NCBI RefSeq assembly: GCF_030323025.1
Contig: NZ_CP097329.1
Location: forward strand, 4,140,001 to 4,204,000
Source: Pseudanabaena mucicola str. Chao 1806
GTDB taxonomy: Bacteria > Cyanobacteriota > Cyanobacteriia > Pseudanabaenales > Pseudanabaenaceae
Direction of reading: 5' to 3'
DNA: 64,000 bases
The position numbers and the translations under genes were made by a program. Under the pieces are notes generated by a model, which saw only the letters and a program-made list of their open reading frames with translations, had not been told where the DNA came from and searched no databases. Of the stretch, positions 17,785 to 27,153 are shown one piece after another (the stretch's first letter is position 1; each line of letters opens with the position of its first letter).

Positions 17785-18549
17785 ATGCCAGTGACGATCG
17801 CCCAATTGCAAAAATGGAAACAGCAAAAAAAGCCCATTGCCGCACTAACGGCAAGTGACTATGCGATCGCCAAATTACTCGATAAAGCAGGTGTGGATAT
17901 GCTTTTGGTGGGTGACTCCCTCGCAATGGTTGCTTTAGGGCATAAAACAACATTACCCGTTACCCTTGATGCAATGATTCACCATGCCCAAGCGGTCAGT
18001 CGGGGTGTCGAGAATGCGTTACTCATCGTTGATATGCCCTTCCTGAGTTATCAGGTGAGCGCGGAAGAGGCTCTGCGTTCAGCAGGACGCATTTTTAAGG
18101 AGACTGATGCAAAGGGTCTCAAGCTGGAGGGTGGGTATCCTGATATGGTGGCGACAATTCGCAAATTAGTACAGGCGGGAATGCCTGTGATGGGGCACGT
18201 GGGACTAACGCCACAATCGGTGCATCGGATTGGTTATCGAGTTCAAGGTGGTACTCCCGACACCGCCGAAGAGATTTTGCATCAAGCCAAAGCTTTAGTC
18301 GAGGCAGGTATTTTTGCCCTGTTATTAGAAAATATTCCTGCGAAATTAGCCGCTAAGATTACAAATTTAATTCCCGTGCCGACGATTGGCATTGGAGCAG
18401 GTAAGGAATGTGATGGGCAGATCTTAGTAACCCACGATGTGCTGGGTCTATCCGATTGGCATCCCCCCTTTGCTAAGAAATATATAAATTTACAAGAGAC
18501 GATTACTGAAGCAGTTAAGCAATATTGCCAAGATGTTAGAAATCAATAA
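17785..18549 (+). CDS. panB: Ketopantoate hydroxymethyltransferase PanB
   Basis: Transfers a hydroxymethyl group from methylene-tetrahydrofolate to 2-oxoisovalerate, the first step toward pantothenate and coenzyme A. The 254-residue TIM-barrel protein shows [47 protein letters not shown] and GIGAG, which include the metal- and substrate-binding residues. The ATG at 17785 is preferred over one at 17704 because GAGG precedes it and the family begins with MPVTIAQLQ-like sequence. It ends at a GC-rich hairpin facing the CupB-type gene. Confidence 0.94.
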   Translation: MPVTIAQLQKWKQQKKPIAALTASDYAIAKLLDKAGVDMLLVGDSLAMVALGHKTTLPVTLDAMIHHAQAVSRGVENALLIVDMPFLSYQVSAEEALRSAGRIFKETDAKGLKLEGGYPDMVATIRKLVQAGMPVMGHVGLTPQSVHRIGYRVQGGTPDTAEEILHQAKALVEAGIFALLLENIPAKLAAKITNLIPVPTIGIGAGKECDGQILVTHDVLGLSDWHPPFAKKYINLQETITEAVKQYCQDVRNQ

Positions 18550-18575
18550 ATAGGCGGCGCATTGCGCCGCCTATT
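18549..18575. terminator. 12-bp GC-rich hairpin after panB
   Basis: AATAGGCGGCGC and its complement flank an ATT loop right at the panB stop. The T-rich sequence following it fits a rho-independent terminator for panB. Confidence 0.75.
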
Positions 18576-18585
18576 CACTTTTTAA

Positions 18586-18614
18586 AGTTAAAAATAGCTA
18601 TGCCATTTTTAACT
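18586..18614. terminator. 10-bp hairpin at the 3' end of the CupB-type gene
   Basis: AGTTAAAAAT and its exact complement flank a nine-base loop, ending two bases from the stop codon of the minus-strand CupB-type gene. Likely its terminator, back to back with that of panB. Confidence 0.55.
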
Positions 18615-18615
18615 A

Positions 18616-19752
18616 TTACTGCAATGTATATAGGCGCGATTGCGAGAGGCGATCTAGCCAAATTGCAAGAAAATTATCATTAGCTTTTCTCTCTTTGGGA
18701 TCTTGTGTTTCAAAGGGGTGGGGAGCTAAACCACGCAGGGCGGCTGTCGTTACGCAAAACATCGACTTTTGGAACGAAAGACAAATTTTTACCAGTAAGT
18801 CTTCTTCACCGCGATCGCTTTGTTTATAAAAATCATGTAAATATTGGGGTAAATAGTGACGCATATCCTGCATAAGTAATGTCGGTGGAATACCAGCACC
18901 GCCAATTGGTAAGGGATCGGCATACAGTACACCGTAATTGAAGTGCGAAATTTCAGGAGAGATTTGTTGTGCCTGTGCGTTGTAGGAAACCGTGCCACGG
19001 AAGGGGAAGGATCGGAAAAATACAGCTTCCACATAGGGTACAGCCGTATCCATTAAAAATGATAGATTTGCTGATTTCGGTACAATATCGTAATCGTTGC
19101 CATTAATGGTTACGTTATAGACATAGGGGACAGCCGCCGCAGCAACCAAACCATCTTGAACATGTTTCACCACATCAGGAATGCTCTTAATTTCGCCCCG
19201 ATCATAGCGATCGCTGAGATCTAAAAATAACGGTGACATGAATGACCAAAAATATCCCAAAGCGCTGTAGTAGGTCATCAAGCGTACTTGTTCGGGCAAA
19301 AAGTCTGGAAACAAGCGATTTAAAATTGCCATAAGTGGATTACTTTTGCTTTTTGCAGCGATCGCATCTTGAGCGCGTCGTTGAAATTCCTCTGAGTCCA
19401 AATATTTATCTAAACCGCCGCCACCATGCCAAAACATCGCCTTCATACAATATTCTGCAAATTCAAAATTAATGCGATCATGCCACCAGTGACGACCTAA
19501 CTTTCCTAACGAGAAATTGCCATTAAAAAATTTAAAAAAAGGGAAAAACTCCAAAAATTGATGCTTAGAGATATAGGTAAGATTTCGATAATATTCACCG
19601 AGGACGACACCATAGCTTTTGAGAATGCCAACGACTTCCAGTAAGTTGTCGGAACCGTCAGGAAGTAATGCACCACCCTCTTCTAAGCGTTGCTTTACGA
19701 CAACAAGGGCAGGTTCGATGGGTTTATTTTTGGTCGATACACTCATATGCAA
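18616..19752 (-). CDS. CO2 hydration protein, CupB/ChpX type
   Basis: A 378-residue member of the ChpX/ChpY (CupB/CupA) family, which in specialised NDH-1 complexes on thylakoids convert CO2 to bicarbonate as part of the carbon-concentrating mechanism. Family strings include FPFFKFFNG, HDRINFEFAEYCM, FWHGGGGLD, PDFLPEQVR and PYVYNVTINGNDYDI. The length matches the constitutive CupB/ChpX form (about 380) better than CupA/ChpY (over 430). The partner ndhF4/ndhD4 genes are not in the window. It diverges from ycf46, whose product has also been linked to CO2 use. Confidence 0.85.
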   Translation of the reverse strand: MHMSVSTKNKPIEPALVVVKQRLEEGGALLPDGSDNLLEVVGILKSYGVVLGEYYRNLTYISKHQFLEFFPFFKFFNGNFSLGKLGRHWWHDRINFEFAEYCMKAMFWHGGGGLDKYLDSEEFQRRAQDAIAAKSKSNPLMAILNRLFPDFLPEQVRLMTYYSALGYFWSFMSPLFLDLSDRYDRGEIKSIPDVVKHVQDGLVAAAAVPYVYNVTINGNDYDIVPKSANLSFLMDTAVPYVEAVFFRSFPFRGTVSYNAQAQQISPEISHFNYGVLYADPLPIGGAGIPPTLLMQDMRHYLPQYLHDFYKQSDRGEEDLLVKICLSFQKSMFCVTTAALRGLAPHPFETQDPKERKANDNFLAIWLDRLSQSRLYTLQ

Positions 19753-19846
19753 ATTTATACAACGCTTAATATATGCCTAATATATAGTTAAGCATCGATT
19801 ACAGATTTCGCATGAGTTTAGGAATAATAGAAATGCACAATACAGA

Positions 19847-19942
19847 ACTTATAGCGTTTTTCAAGCAAGCGAAGTACACAGGTTTGTTTCCACGCCAAAG
19901 GCAGTGAAGCCCACACTAACCAATGCGTTAAGTCCTATAAGT
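19847..19942. repeat. MITE-like element with ACTTATAG ends
   Basis: A 96-base element whose two ends are inverted ACTTATAG. Its right end, read in reverse, continues as TAGGACTTAACGCATTGG, matching the element ends at 11308 and 21734. It lies between the divergent CupB-type and ycf46 genes, so it may affect either promoter. Confidence 0.5.
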
Positions 19943-20026
19943 GCGATCGCCTATCACTATTGCTATGGTTTGCTGTAAATTATAGGCTGTAGAAATTCTA
20001 GCGTTTTATTCACGGCTTACTAATCA

Positions 20027-21520
20027 ATGAATTTTGAAGCTGACTTAAATTTGACTCTTCGTGCCCGTTATCCCTTGATTTACATACCTTCGGATGAAGA
20101 GGAGCGGGTCGAAGCCGTGATTAACAATGTGGCAAAATCCCTTGGTCGTAGTGTGTTTATTTGGGATTTTGTCGATGGCTACCAGTCCAATCCCAATGAT
20201 GCAGGTGCAGGGAAACGCAATCCTCTCCAAGCTTTAGAGTTTGTGGATAAAATTCCCAAGGGTGCGGTGTTTGTATTACGCGATTTTGATCGCTTTCTCG
20301 ATGATGTGGCGATCGCTCGTAAGCTCAAAAATCTTGCTCGTAAGCTCAAAAGCGAAGCCCAAAATATCGTCATTCTAGCCTCAAAGATTATTATTCCCGA
20401 TAGCCTCAGTGAATTTTTCTCGATTCTGGAATTTCCGCTTCCTAATCCTAACGAACTAAAAATTGAAATTGAACAAATCGCCAATTCAACTAACTCAGAC
20501 CATGATTTACGATTAAATAAACAGGCGATCGATGATCTTGTTCGGGCAAGTCAGGGCTTATCGCTAGAGCGCATCCGACGGGTATTAGCCAAAGCGATCG
20601 CTGAGCATAACTGCTTGCGTTCCGAAGATGTGGAACTAATTCTCGAAGAAAAGCGCCAAAGTATTCGCCAAACCCAGATTTTAGAGTTCTATCCATCAAC
20701 TACAGAGATTAGTGATATCGGTGGTTTGGATAATCTCAAGGAATGGCTACTGAGACGAGGTGGAGCCTTTAGTGATCGCGCCCGTAAGTATGGATTACCG
20801 CATCCAAGAGGATTGTTGCTAGCAGGGATTCAGGGTACTGGCAAATCCCTCACCGCTAAGGCTATTTCGCACCATTGGCATTTACCCCTATTGCGTCTTG
20901 ACGTTGGTCGTCTGTTTGCGGGACTAGTTGGTGAGAGTGAATCTCGTACCAGACAAATGATTCAACTCGCAGAAGCTTTATCACCCTGCGTATTGTGGAT
21001 TGATGAAATCGATAAAGCATTCTCAGGTATTGAAGGTCGAGGTGATTCAGGAACAACCAATCGTGTATTTGGAACCTTTTTAACTTGGATGGCAGAAAAG
21101 ACTTCGCCTGTATTTGTGGTGGCAACAGCAAATAATATCCGTGCTTTGCCCCCTGAGCTTTTGCGTAAAGGTCGATTCGATGAAGTGTTTTTTGTTGGAT
21201 TGCCTAACCAAGAAGAGCGATCGCAGATTTTCTCTGTGCATCTCAGCAAATACCGTCCCCACAATATTCGCGCCTACGATATTGATCGCCTCGCCTACGA
21301 AACGCCTGATTTCTCAGGTGCAGAAATTGAGCAGGGGATCATCGAAGCGATGCATATTGGCTTTAGTCAAAATCGTGACTTTACAACCGATGACGTTCTC
21401 GAAGCAGCTAGTCAAATCGTGCCCTTGGCGCAAACGGCTCAGCAGGAAATTCAAGTTCTCCAAGAATGGGCAGCTTCAGGCAAGGCAAGATTAGCTTCAC
21501 GACAGAACGTATTTAGATAA
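20027..21520 (+). CDS. ycf46: AAA ATPase Ycf46
   Basis: A 497-residue protein of the Ycf46 family, also found in red-algal plastid genomes. The first 200 residues form a degenerate AAA-like domain. The second half is an intact AAA module: P-loop GIQGTGKS (267-274), Walker B VLWIDEID (322-329), a sensor stretch VVATANN, and LLRKGRFDEVFF with an arginine finger. The Synechocystis member has been reported to influence CO2 uptake and use. That fits with its divergent neighbour here, a CO2 hydration protein. The molecular target is unknown. Confidence 0.9.
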   Translation: MNFEADLNLTLRARYPLIYIPSDEEERVEAVINNVAKSLGRSVFIWDFVDGYQSNPNDAGAGKRNPLQALEFVDKIPKGAVFVLRDFDRFLDDVAIARKLKNLARKLKSEAQNIVILASKIIIPDSLSEFFSILEFPLPNPNELKIEIEQIANSTNSDHDLRLNKQAIDDLVRASQGLSLERIRRVLAKAIAEHNCLRSEDVELILEEKRQSIRQTQILEFYPSTTEISDIGGLDNLKEWLLRRGGAFSDRARKYGLPHPRGLLLAGIQGTGKSLTAKAISHHWHLPLLRLDVGRLFAGLVGESESRTRQMIQLAEALSPCVLWIDEIDKAFSGIEGRGDSGTTNRVFGTFLTWMAEKTSPVFVVATANNIRALPPELLRKGRFDEVFFVGLPNQEERSQIFSVHLSKYRPHNIRAYDIDRLAYETPDFSGAEIEQGIIEAMHIGFSQNRDFTTDDVLEAASQIVPLAQTAQQEIQVLQEWAASGKARLASRQNVFR

Positions 21521-21668
21521 CCACAATTAAGAAACTATCTAAGAATTACTTTGTAAGGTCAAAGGCTCAAAGAGCACACTAGCCAACCTTATCAAACCAA
21601 CGTAGATTGTGTCCCCAATCAAACAAGGCTACATACAGATACAAATACTTTTTGTGAATACCGCTTTA

Positions 21669-21734
21669 TTAGGCTTGAGGTAGATGTGGTGCGGGCTTTG
21701 CCCGCACCACATCTACCCAATGCGTAAGTCCTAA
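21669..21734. repeat. Hairpin element with TTAGG/CCTAA ends
   Basis: A compact 66-base element. The ends are TTAGG and CCTAA, and an 18-bp perfect stem GGTAGATGTGGTGCGGGC (21679-21717) encloses a TTT loop. The right flank CCAATGCGTAAGTCCTAA is the inverse of the end at 11308. Transposase-like coding begins immediately after the element, so it marks a junction. Confidence 0.65.
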
Positions 21735-21735
21735 T

Positions 21736-22090
21736 GTGCTGACATTGGCTGTCATACATCACGGAGTTGCATTCCCCTTGGTATGGATGATGCTGGACAA
21801 AAAAGTAACTCCAACACCAAAGAGCTTTGTCAATTATGGAATCGTTTCTTAGAACTATACTGAGACTAGTTTGGAGACATTTGCTTTATATTGCGGCTAT
21901 GCGTCTGGAGGATGGGGATTTATTAATTGTCCCTACTGCTCACGATCCTGATAAAGCTATTGCTGACTATGCCAAGCGTTGGGCTATTGAGACTCTGTTT
22001 CGTCTTGGTTTTGATTTCCTGCGTCATATCATCTTTGATCTACATCTCAATTCCCAAGTTCTCTTTAACTCCATTAAATTTTTGTCCTAA
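21736..22090 (+). pseudogene. IS4-family transposase remnant
   Basis: Two pieces of a DDE transposase are visible. The first (from 21736) reads VLTLAVIHHGVAFPLVWMMLDKK and then shifts frame to NSNTKELCQLWNRF. After a deletion, the second reads LYIAAMRLEDGDLLI...DPDKAIADYAKRWAIETLF, carrying the IS4-type Y-x-x-RW-x-IE-x-LF region with the expected catalytic Glu. N-terminus, middle and C-terminus are missing. No terminal repeats of an intact IS were found. A non-functional relic. Confidence 0.8.
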
Positions 22091-22134
22091 ACTTAGAGAA
22101 ATTATAGATAATTTAAATAAAAACTACAGATTTA

Positions 22135-22173
22135 ACTTCGCTCAGCTAGCTTACACTGAAGGCTGAGTGAAGT
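22135..22173. repeat. REP-like inverted repeat with CTTCGCTCAGC arms
   Basis: ACTTCGCTCAGC and GCTGAGTGAAGT pair with one G-T type mismatch around a 15-base loop. The arm motif recurs at 12731 inside the giant membrane protein gene and, as TGAGTGGAGTCGAA, near 29075. Confidence 0.5.
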
Positions 22174-22399
22174 CCAGACCGATCTAAAAGTTATTTAAAA
22201 CAACTGTCCTAACCCGAATTAGCACAAACAAGAATATTGACACAAAAGTGACTCTTGCCGCATTCCATCTTAGATGTTGCTGCAACTTTTCGCGAAATAT
22301 GTTAATCTCTTGCATAGGGGTTTTATTTGTGATGTGGTTATCTTTATGAAACCCCTTCCTCCCTTTGCAATTTTTTGTCCTGTACTAAGTCCACAAACA

Positions 22400-22428
22400 A
22401 AAAAAGCAGCACGAAGTACTGCTTTTTT
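22400..22428 (-). terminator. Terminator of the 22433-23068 gene
   Basis: AAAAAAGCAG and CTGCTTTTTT enclose CACGAAGTA. On the minus strand a G-U pair makes the stem continuous with a UUC loop and a U run follows, so it fits the minus-strand gene. Confidence 0.8.
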
Positions 22429-22432
22429 GAGG

Positions 22433-23068
22433 TTATTTTTTCTTGGTAGATTTGCTGACAGGCACTTCCACGATCGCATTGTCAACTTCAGTCACAGACT
22501 CACAAGTAACTTCCGCATCATCAGACTCATTGGTATTAGTCTCACTTTCTATAAGTGTAGGAACTTCAACCACAATTTCGGAGACTTTTACTTCGGAATT
22601 GGGAGACTTCAGCGCTTCATCGAGGACTTGACGAGCCTTTTCAGCTTGCGATCGTGCGTCGAGAAATTTCATATTAAGCTGAGCAAAGTTTTTGAGAGTT
22701 TTAAAACCTTCCTTAATACTATTGATTTGTTCCTCAGAGACGATTTCATCACTAAACAAAATGTCAATTTGCGATCGCACCTGCATTGCATCAGATCGTA
22801 ACTCTTGAACCTTAATTTTGAGGGTTGCAAGATTATTAAGGATTTGTACTGCTTGGGTTATGGGATCTTCACGATCTTCAGACATGGAAAGTTCTCTCAC
22901 TTCGATAAATTGGTCGGGACTAAAGCCATCGGCAAGATCGGTATCGAGTTTGCCTGAGTCCATTAATTCGATCAGTTCTGCCATTGCCTTGTCGCGTGCT
23001 TTTGGCGAATCTTTGCCAGCAACGGTCAAGACAACTTCAGGACTCTGGGCAAGCGTATAGCGCACCAT
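22433..23068 (-). CDS. Cyanobacterial hypothetical protein with lysine-rich tail
   Basis: A 211-residue soluble protein that I do not recognise as a named family. The N-terminus (VRYTLAQSPEVVLTVAGKDSPKARDKAMAELIELM) resembles a conserved cyanobacterial domain of unknown function. The middle (about 70-155) is predicted helical with heptad-like spacing and could form a coiled coil. The C-terminal third is acidic and rich in Val, Glu and Ser, ending in KSTKKK. Codon use and HIP1 content match its neighbours, so it is probably a resident gene. Confidence 0.7.
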   Translation of the reverse strand: MVRYTLAQSPEVVLTVAGKDSPKARDKAMAELIELMDSGKLDTDLADGFSPDQFIEVRELSMSEDREDPITQAVQILNNLATLKIKVQELRSDAMQVRSQIDILFSDEIVSEEQINSIKEGFKTLKNFAQLNMKFLDARSQAEKARQVLDEALKSPNSEVKVSEIVVEVPTLIESETNTNESDDAEVTCESVTEVDNAIVEVPVSKSTKKK

Positions 23069-23303
23069 ATTTTTTAAATTAAAGTTCGGTTTGCAAACAG
23101 GATATGATTTTAACTTGTTTTTACAGTCAAAACTCTCCTAGACAAGACTTACAGCAAAAATAAAATCCTAGCAAAGTTACGCTTTGTGTCTCATGCGATC
23201 GCGAAATCAAGTTAGTTAAAATCCATTGTCTAGTTCAGTTAAACCCTAATCTGACTATATCTGGACAATACTGGAATACTATCGAGGATAGTTATTTGCA
23301 CAC

Positions 23304-25274
23304 ATGGATTCTCCCCTCTTTGATCAAATTCGCCACCTATGCCGTGATCGTGGTTCCTATGAACGTCTCAAAGCAATTTTGGTACAGCAAGAGCGTATTC
23401 ATCAGATAAATTGGCAAGAGCGGTACGAAAAGCTCATGTCCGCACAGGTCGACGAAATGCAGGCTTCCAAAACTTTTAGCAATATCATTGCTAGGGAAAA
23501 GGCGCTTGCCCAACTTGCGGATGCTATTCAGAGATCGCCATCCCTAGATCTAGTTTTACAAGTTGCAGTCCAAGTTACTCTGCAACTTCTCCAAGTAGAT
23601 CGAGTCGCAATTTTTCGTCGTTATGGTGACGGCAGAGGCGAATTAACAACCGATGCGATCGCCGCAGGGCTGGTCTCGATCAGCGATATGCCCGAAAGAC
23701 AATTATTGCTAGCAAAGCATATGGTGGATTTAATGCAATCGGAACAATCTGCTCAAATTGTAGATAGTATCTGTAATTCCAGCATTCCTTCGCATATTGT
23801 CAGCTTGCTGGAACAGATTGGCATTTCCTCCTATGCAGCGAATAAAATTTATGCAGAGCAAGAAGAATGGGGAACCATATTTGCTTTTCATAGCAGTGTT
23901 TATCACGCTTGGTCAGAAAGTGATCGCACCTCTCTAGCGTTAGTGGCGGCTCAGATCGGGATTGCCATATCCCTAGCTAATATGCGCCAACAATCGCAGA
24001 TATTAGCCGATGACTTACAAGTTTTACAGGCTGAGTTAAATAGCTTGCAGGAAACAGTTAACGAGATTATCGAATCTCAATCTAAAAGTATTGAGACTTC
24101 AGATAATGAATTAGATAATACATCAGTTAAATTTTTCTTAGATGACAACGATCCAATCATTTCAAAGTTTGCTCAAAATGTTACTGAAGAGAAAATAGCT
24201 AAGGGAATAACTGTATTAGATCTTGCTAAATCATCTGAGCAGATAAGTAATCTTGATACAGACATTCCAGCAGAGAATTTAACTTCTGTAATGGGAGGGG
24301 AGTCAGTTAAAGAAGAGGAGATAGTTAGCCCTGAGTCAGTGGAAGCAATTAATACAGTTTCAGAACATTTAGAACATTTAGCGGATTCGCAAGATGTTGA
24401 TACGAATAAAGCGAATAGCGAGATTAGTACTGATGAACTGATATCTGAAAGTATTTCCGAGGCTGATTCCCAAGTTGAAGCACAAGTTACATTACAGATA
24501 TCTGAGCAAGAAAAACCTAATTTAGATAATTCTCCTCAAGAGGTGATCGCAAGCTCATCAGAGCTAGAAACAGTAACTACTAAATCACCATTTCTAGAGG
24601 TTCCCAAAACACTTTTTGAATTACAACTGGAGACCCATTCATCTGAAGCAGAGAATCATGATTTAGAAAATCCAGTTCTAGAGGAATCTAAATCAGCAGG
24701 ATCTGAGGCTTCTGTAGATCATGGATTGAAACTTACTGTAATAGAATCTCAGGTCATGACAGAAATAGAAAATTCTGAGCAAGAGATGAAGGCGATTAGG
24801 GTTGTCTCGCCATTTTCCGACGACGATGATACTCAACAAGATAATACATTGCAAACTCACAAAGAGAAGATAAACAATCATATTTATGATGAGGATCGCG
24901 ATCCTCCCATAGAATTGCAATTTATTGAAACGATTTTATCGGTTGCAGGTAATGACGATAAGGGAATTAAATTCTTATTAGAAGTGATTGATTCATATCT
25001 CGAAGAAACTTATATTCTTGTACAAGCGATCGACAAGTCCTTATCCTCTGGCGATCATCTCCGATTGTTGCAAACTTTGAATACATTACGATCCAGTAGT
25101 GAATATGTTGGGGCATTATCTCTTGCTTATCAATGTCGTCAACTTGAATCAGCAGTGAGAGCTAATTATGTCGTGTTGATTTATGCTTGCTTATCACAGG
25201 TGGCGATCGAGGCACAAAGGGCTACTGAAGCATTAAGAATCGAGCGATCGCGATATGTAGAAAAATTGTCTTAA
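23304..25274 (+). CDS. GAF-domain protein with a His-less HPt-like C-terminal domain
   Basis: 656 residues. After a short helical start, a GAF domain spans about 60-215 (ALAQLADAIQRS, VAIFRRYGDGRG, WSESDRTSLALVAAQIGIAI). A coiled-coil helix follows (about 222-255). Then comes a long acidic, disordered linker (about 260-540). The final 100 residues resemble an HPt phosphotransfer domain (IDSYLEETYILVQAIDKSL, LRSSSEYVGALSLAYQCRQLE), but the position of the phosphorylated His in the HTLKSSS motif is Asn593. It may be a docking or inhibitor domain. It precedes a Ser/Thr kinase gene on the same strand, but a hairpin lies between. Confidence 0.8.
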   Translation: MDSPLFDQIRHLCRDRGSYERLKAILVQQERIHQINWQERYEKLMSAQVDEMQASKTFSNIIAREKALAQLADAIQRSPSLDLVLQVAVQVTLQLLQVDRVAIFRRYGDGRGELTTDAIAAGLVSISDMPERQLLLAKHMVDLMQSEQSAQIVDSICNSSIPSHIVSLLEQIGISSYAANKIYAEQEEWGTIFAFHSSVYHAWSESDRTSLALVAAQIGIAISLANMRQQSQILADDLQVLQAELNSLQETVNEIIESQSKSIETSDNELDNTSVKFFLDDNDPIISKFAQNVTEEKIAKGITVLDLAKSSEQISNLDTDIPAENLTSVMGGESVKEEEIVSPESVEAINTVSEHLEHLADSQDVDTNKANSEISTDELISESISEADSQVEAQVTLQISEQEKPNLDNSPQEVIASSSELETVTTKSPFLEVPKTLFELQLETHSSEAENHDLENPVLEESKSAGSEASVDHGLKLTVIESQVMTEIENSEQEMKAIRVVSPFSDDDDTQQDNTLQTHKEKINNHIYDEDRDPPIELQFIETILSVAGNDDKGIKFLLEVIDSYLEETYILVQAIDKSLSSGDHLRLLQTLNTLRSSSEYVGALSLAYQCRQLESAVRANYVVLIYACLSQVAIEAQRATEALRIERSRYVEKLS

Positions 25275-25284
25275 AATGAACATC

Positions 25285-25322
25285 AATCCAGTTGCGATGC
25301 TGCTTTGTAACGCAACTGGATT
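25285..25322. terminator. 12-bp hairpin after the GAF-HPt-like gene
   Basis: AATCCAGTTGCG and its perfect complement flank a 14-base loop, 11 bases after the stop codon and followed by TTTG. It probably ends the GAF gene transcript before the kinase gene. Confidence 0.7.
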
Positions 25323-25394
25323 TGATCTGTCTGGTACTTTAGGGCAAAGCATTGTAAGGTTACATTATGCCTTTTTAGATTTAACACCAACTGT

Positions 25395-27068
25395 ATGATT
25401 GGCACTGTAATTAGTCAGCGATATCAAATCATCCAGAACATTGGCAGTGGCGGATTTGGACAAACATTTTTAGCAAGAGACTTACAACTTCCCGATCATC
25501 CTCAATGCGTGGTCAAACGATTAAAACCCGCAACTAGCGATGAGTCAGTATTACAAATTGCTAGTCGTCTTTTTGAAACGGAGGCAAGAGTTTTACATAA
25601 ACTCGGTAATCATGATCGCATTCCGCGTTTACTAGCCCACTTTGAGGAAGCCCAAGAGTTTTACTTAGTCCAAGAACTAATTGATGGCTATGACCTCACC
25701 AATGAACTGATTGCCAAAGAAAGATCAGTAGATGGTTATCCTATAGGACGGATGAATGAGATGCAGGTGATCGCTTTTTTGTTAGATGTGTTAGAAATTT
25801 TGGGGTTTGTCCATGCCCAGGGTGCTATTCATCGCGATATTAAACCTGCCAATCTCATGCGCCGACGTTCCGATGGTAAGTTAGTTCTGATTGATTTTGG
25901 TGCGGTTAAACAGTTGGGGACAAATAGCGCTAGCGCTTCGACGGTAGCGATTGGGACTAATGGCTATATGCCCAATGAACAGGCGATCGGCAAACCTCGC
26001 CCCTGTAGTGACCTCTATGCAGTTGGCGCAATCGCCATTCAGGGCTTAACAGGAGTCCCCCCAAGCTTAATATCTGAAGATATGCAAACAGGGGAACTAT
26101 ATTGGCGACAATCCCCCACAAACGCATCTACCAAATATCGCACTCAGGTTAGTGATGATTTGGCTAGGGTGATCGACAAGTTAGTGAAGTATGACTTTCG
26201 CGATCGCTACCAATCTGCTGAAGCAGCCTTGACCGATTTGCGCCAGTTATATATTCCTGTTGCTCCAACACTTTTACCTAATTATGCTCAGGCTAACACA
26301 AGTAATCAAGACTTAACAGCGATCAACCAATTAGATCAGCACAATTCCACTACATTTGTGCCAAGCGTTCAGTGGAAATCTCAAGACAAGAAATGGCTGA
26401 AACTGACGGTGATCGCTGTATTAACAACGATTGCGGCAACTAGTGCTGTCCTATTTCTGCGTCTAACCCCTAGTCACAATAATGACATCAATAAATATGT
26501 CAATAAAAATGATTCTAATACAATAGCTAGTTCTCCGAGTCCCACCCCGAGTCCCAAATATGTGTTTTTGTCAGAACGGGCGGTCACGGATAGTGACTTA
26601 GCAGACAAAAGCACGTTTGAGCTGGACATTATGCTTAATGAAATCTTTGCAAGGTATGGTCGTCGCTTTCAAGATCCTGAATTGCAGTCTTATTTTCTCA
26701 GTCAGCCTTGGTATAAACCCAAATTTGATCCTAATCAATTTCCTGAAGACATCTTAACGTCATTAGAAATCAAGAATGTCGCATATATTCGTAATTTTCA
26801 GGCTAGATTTGCCAATAATTCTAACCTATCAAAACCTAGTAATAATAATTTGCAAGAAGCTAAATGTGACTCTAGCAAACGTCTTGTGTCTGATCCAAAT
26901 CCACCGATCAATGTTCGTAAAGATGCGGGAACTGACTATGAGATTGTTGGAACTCTGAATAATGACAGAGAAATTACTGTAATAAGCGAAAAGCAAGGCT
27001 GGTTAAAAATTTCTGAACCGATTAAAGGTTGGGTCGCCGCAAATCGAACTAAGCCAAAATGTCTTTGA
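25395..27068 (+). CDS. Eukaryote-type Ser/Thr protein kinase with YARHG and SH3 domains
   Basis: 557 residues. The kinase domain (about 10-285) has the Gly-rich loop GSGGFGQ (17-23), Lys41, HRD at 146-148 and DFG at 167-169, so it should be active. A membrane helix lies near 331-350 and places the rest outside the cytoplasm. There follows a YARHG-like segment (about 405-450; FELDIMLNEIFARYGRRF, QPWYKP) and a bacterial SH3 domain (about 497-555; NVRKDAGTDYEIVGTL, GWLKISEPIKGWV). Both extracellular domains are associated with cell-wall binding, suggesting a sensor of envelope state. Substrates are unknown. Confidence 0.9.
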   Translation: MIGTVISQRYQIIQNIGSGGFGQTFLARDLQLPDHPQCVVKRLKPATSDESVLQIASRLFETEARVLHKLGNHDRIPRLLAHFEEAQEFYLVQELIDGYDLTNELIAKERSVDGYPIGRMNEMQVIAFLLDVLEILGFVHAQGAIHRDIKPANLMRRRSDGKLVLIDFGAVKQLGTNSASASTVAIGTNGYMPNEQAIGKPRPCSDLYAVGAIAIQGLTGVPPSLISEDMQTGELYWRQSPTNASTKYRTQVSDDLARVIDKLVKYDFRDRYQSAEAALTDLRQLYIPVAPTLLPNYAQANTSNQDLTAINQLDQHNSTTFVPSVQWKSQDKKWLKLTVIAVLTTIAATSAVLFLRLTPSHNNDINKYVNKNDSNTIASSPSPTPSPKYVFLSERAVTDSDLADKSTFELDIMLNEIFARYGRRFQDPELQSYFLSQPWYKPKFDPNQFPEDILTSLEIKNVAYIRNFQARFANNSNLSKPSNNNLQEAKCDSSKRLVSDPNPPINVRKDAGTDYEIVGTLNNDREITVISEKQGWLKISEPIKGWVAANRTKPKCL

Positions 27069-27153
27069 GGGTTGTAGTTTATTTCAGTGTAAAATTCAAT
27101 TAAATCGAAGATATTAGCCTCAACCTCTGTTTGCCATTTACTACATTGACATT

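Noticed and set aside
22274-22801. 175-residue plus-strand reading frame opposite the 22433-23068 gene
   Set aside because: It runs antisense through a terminator hairpin and the minus-strand gene, has no domain resemblance, and its composition reflects the opposite coding strand.
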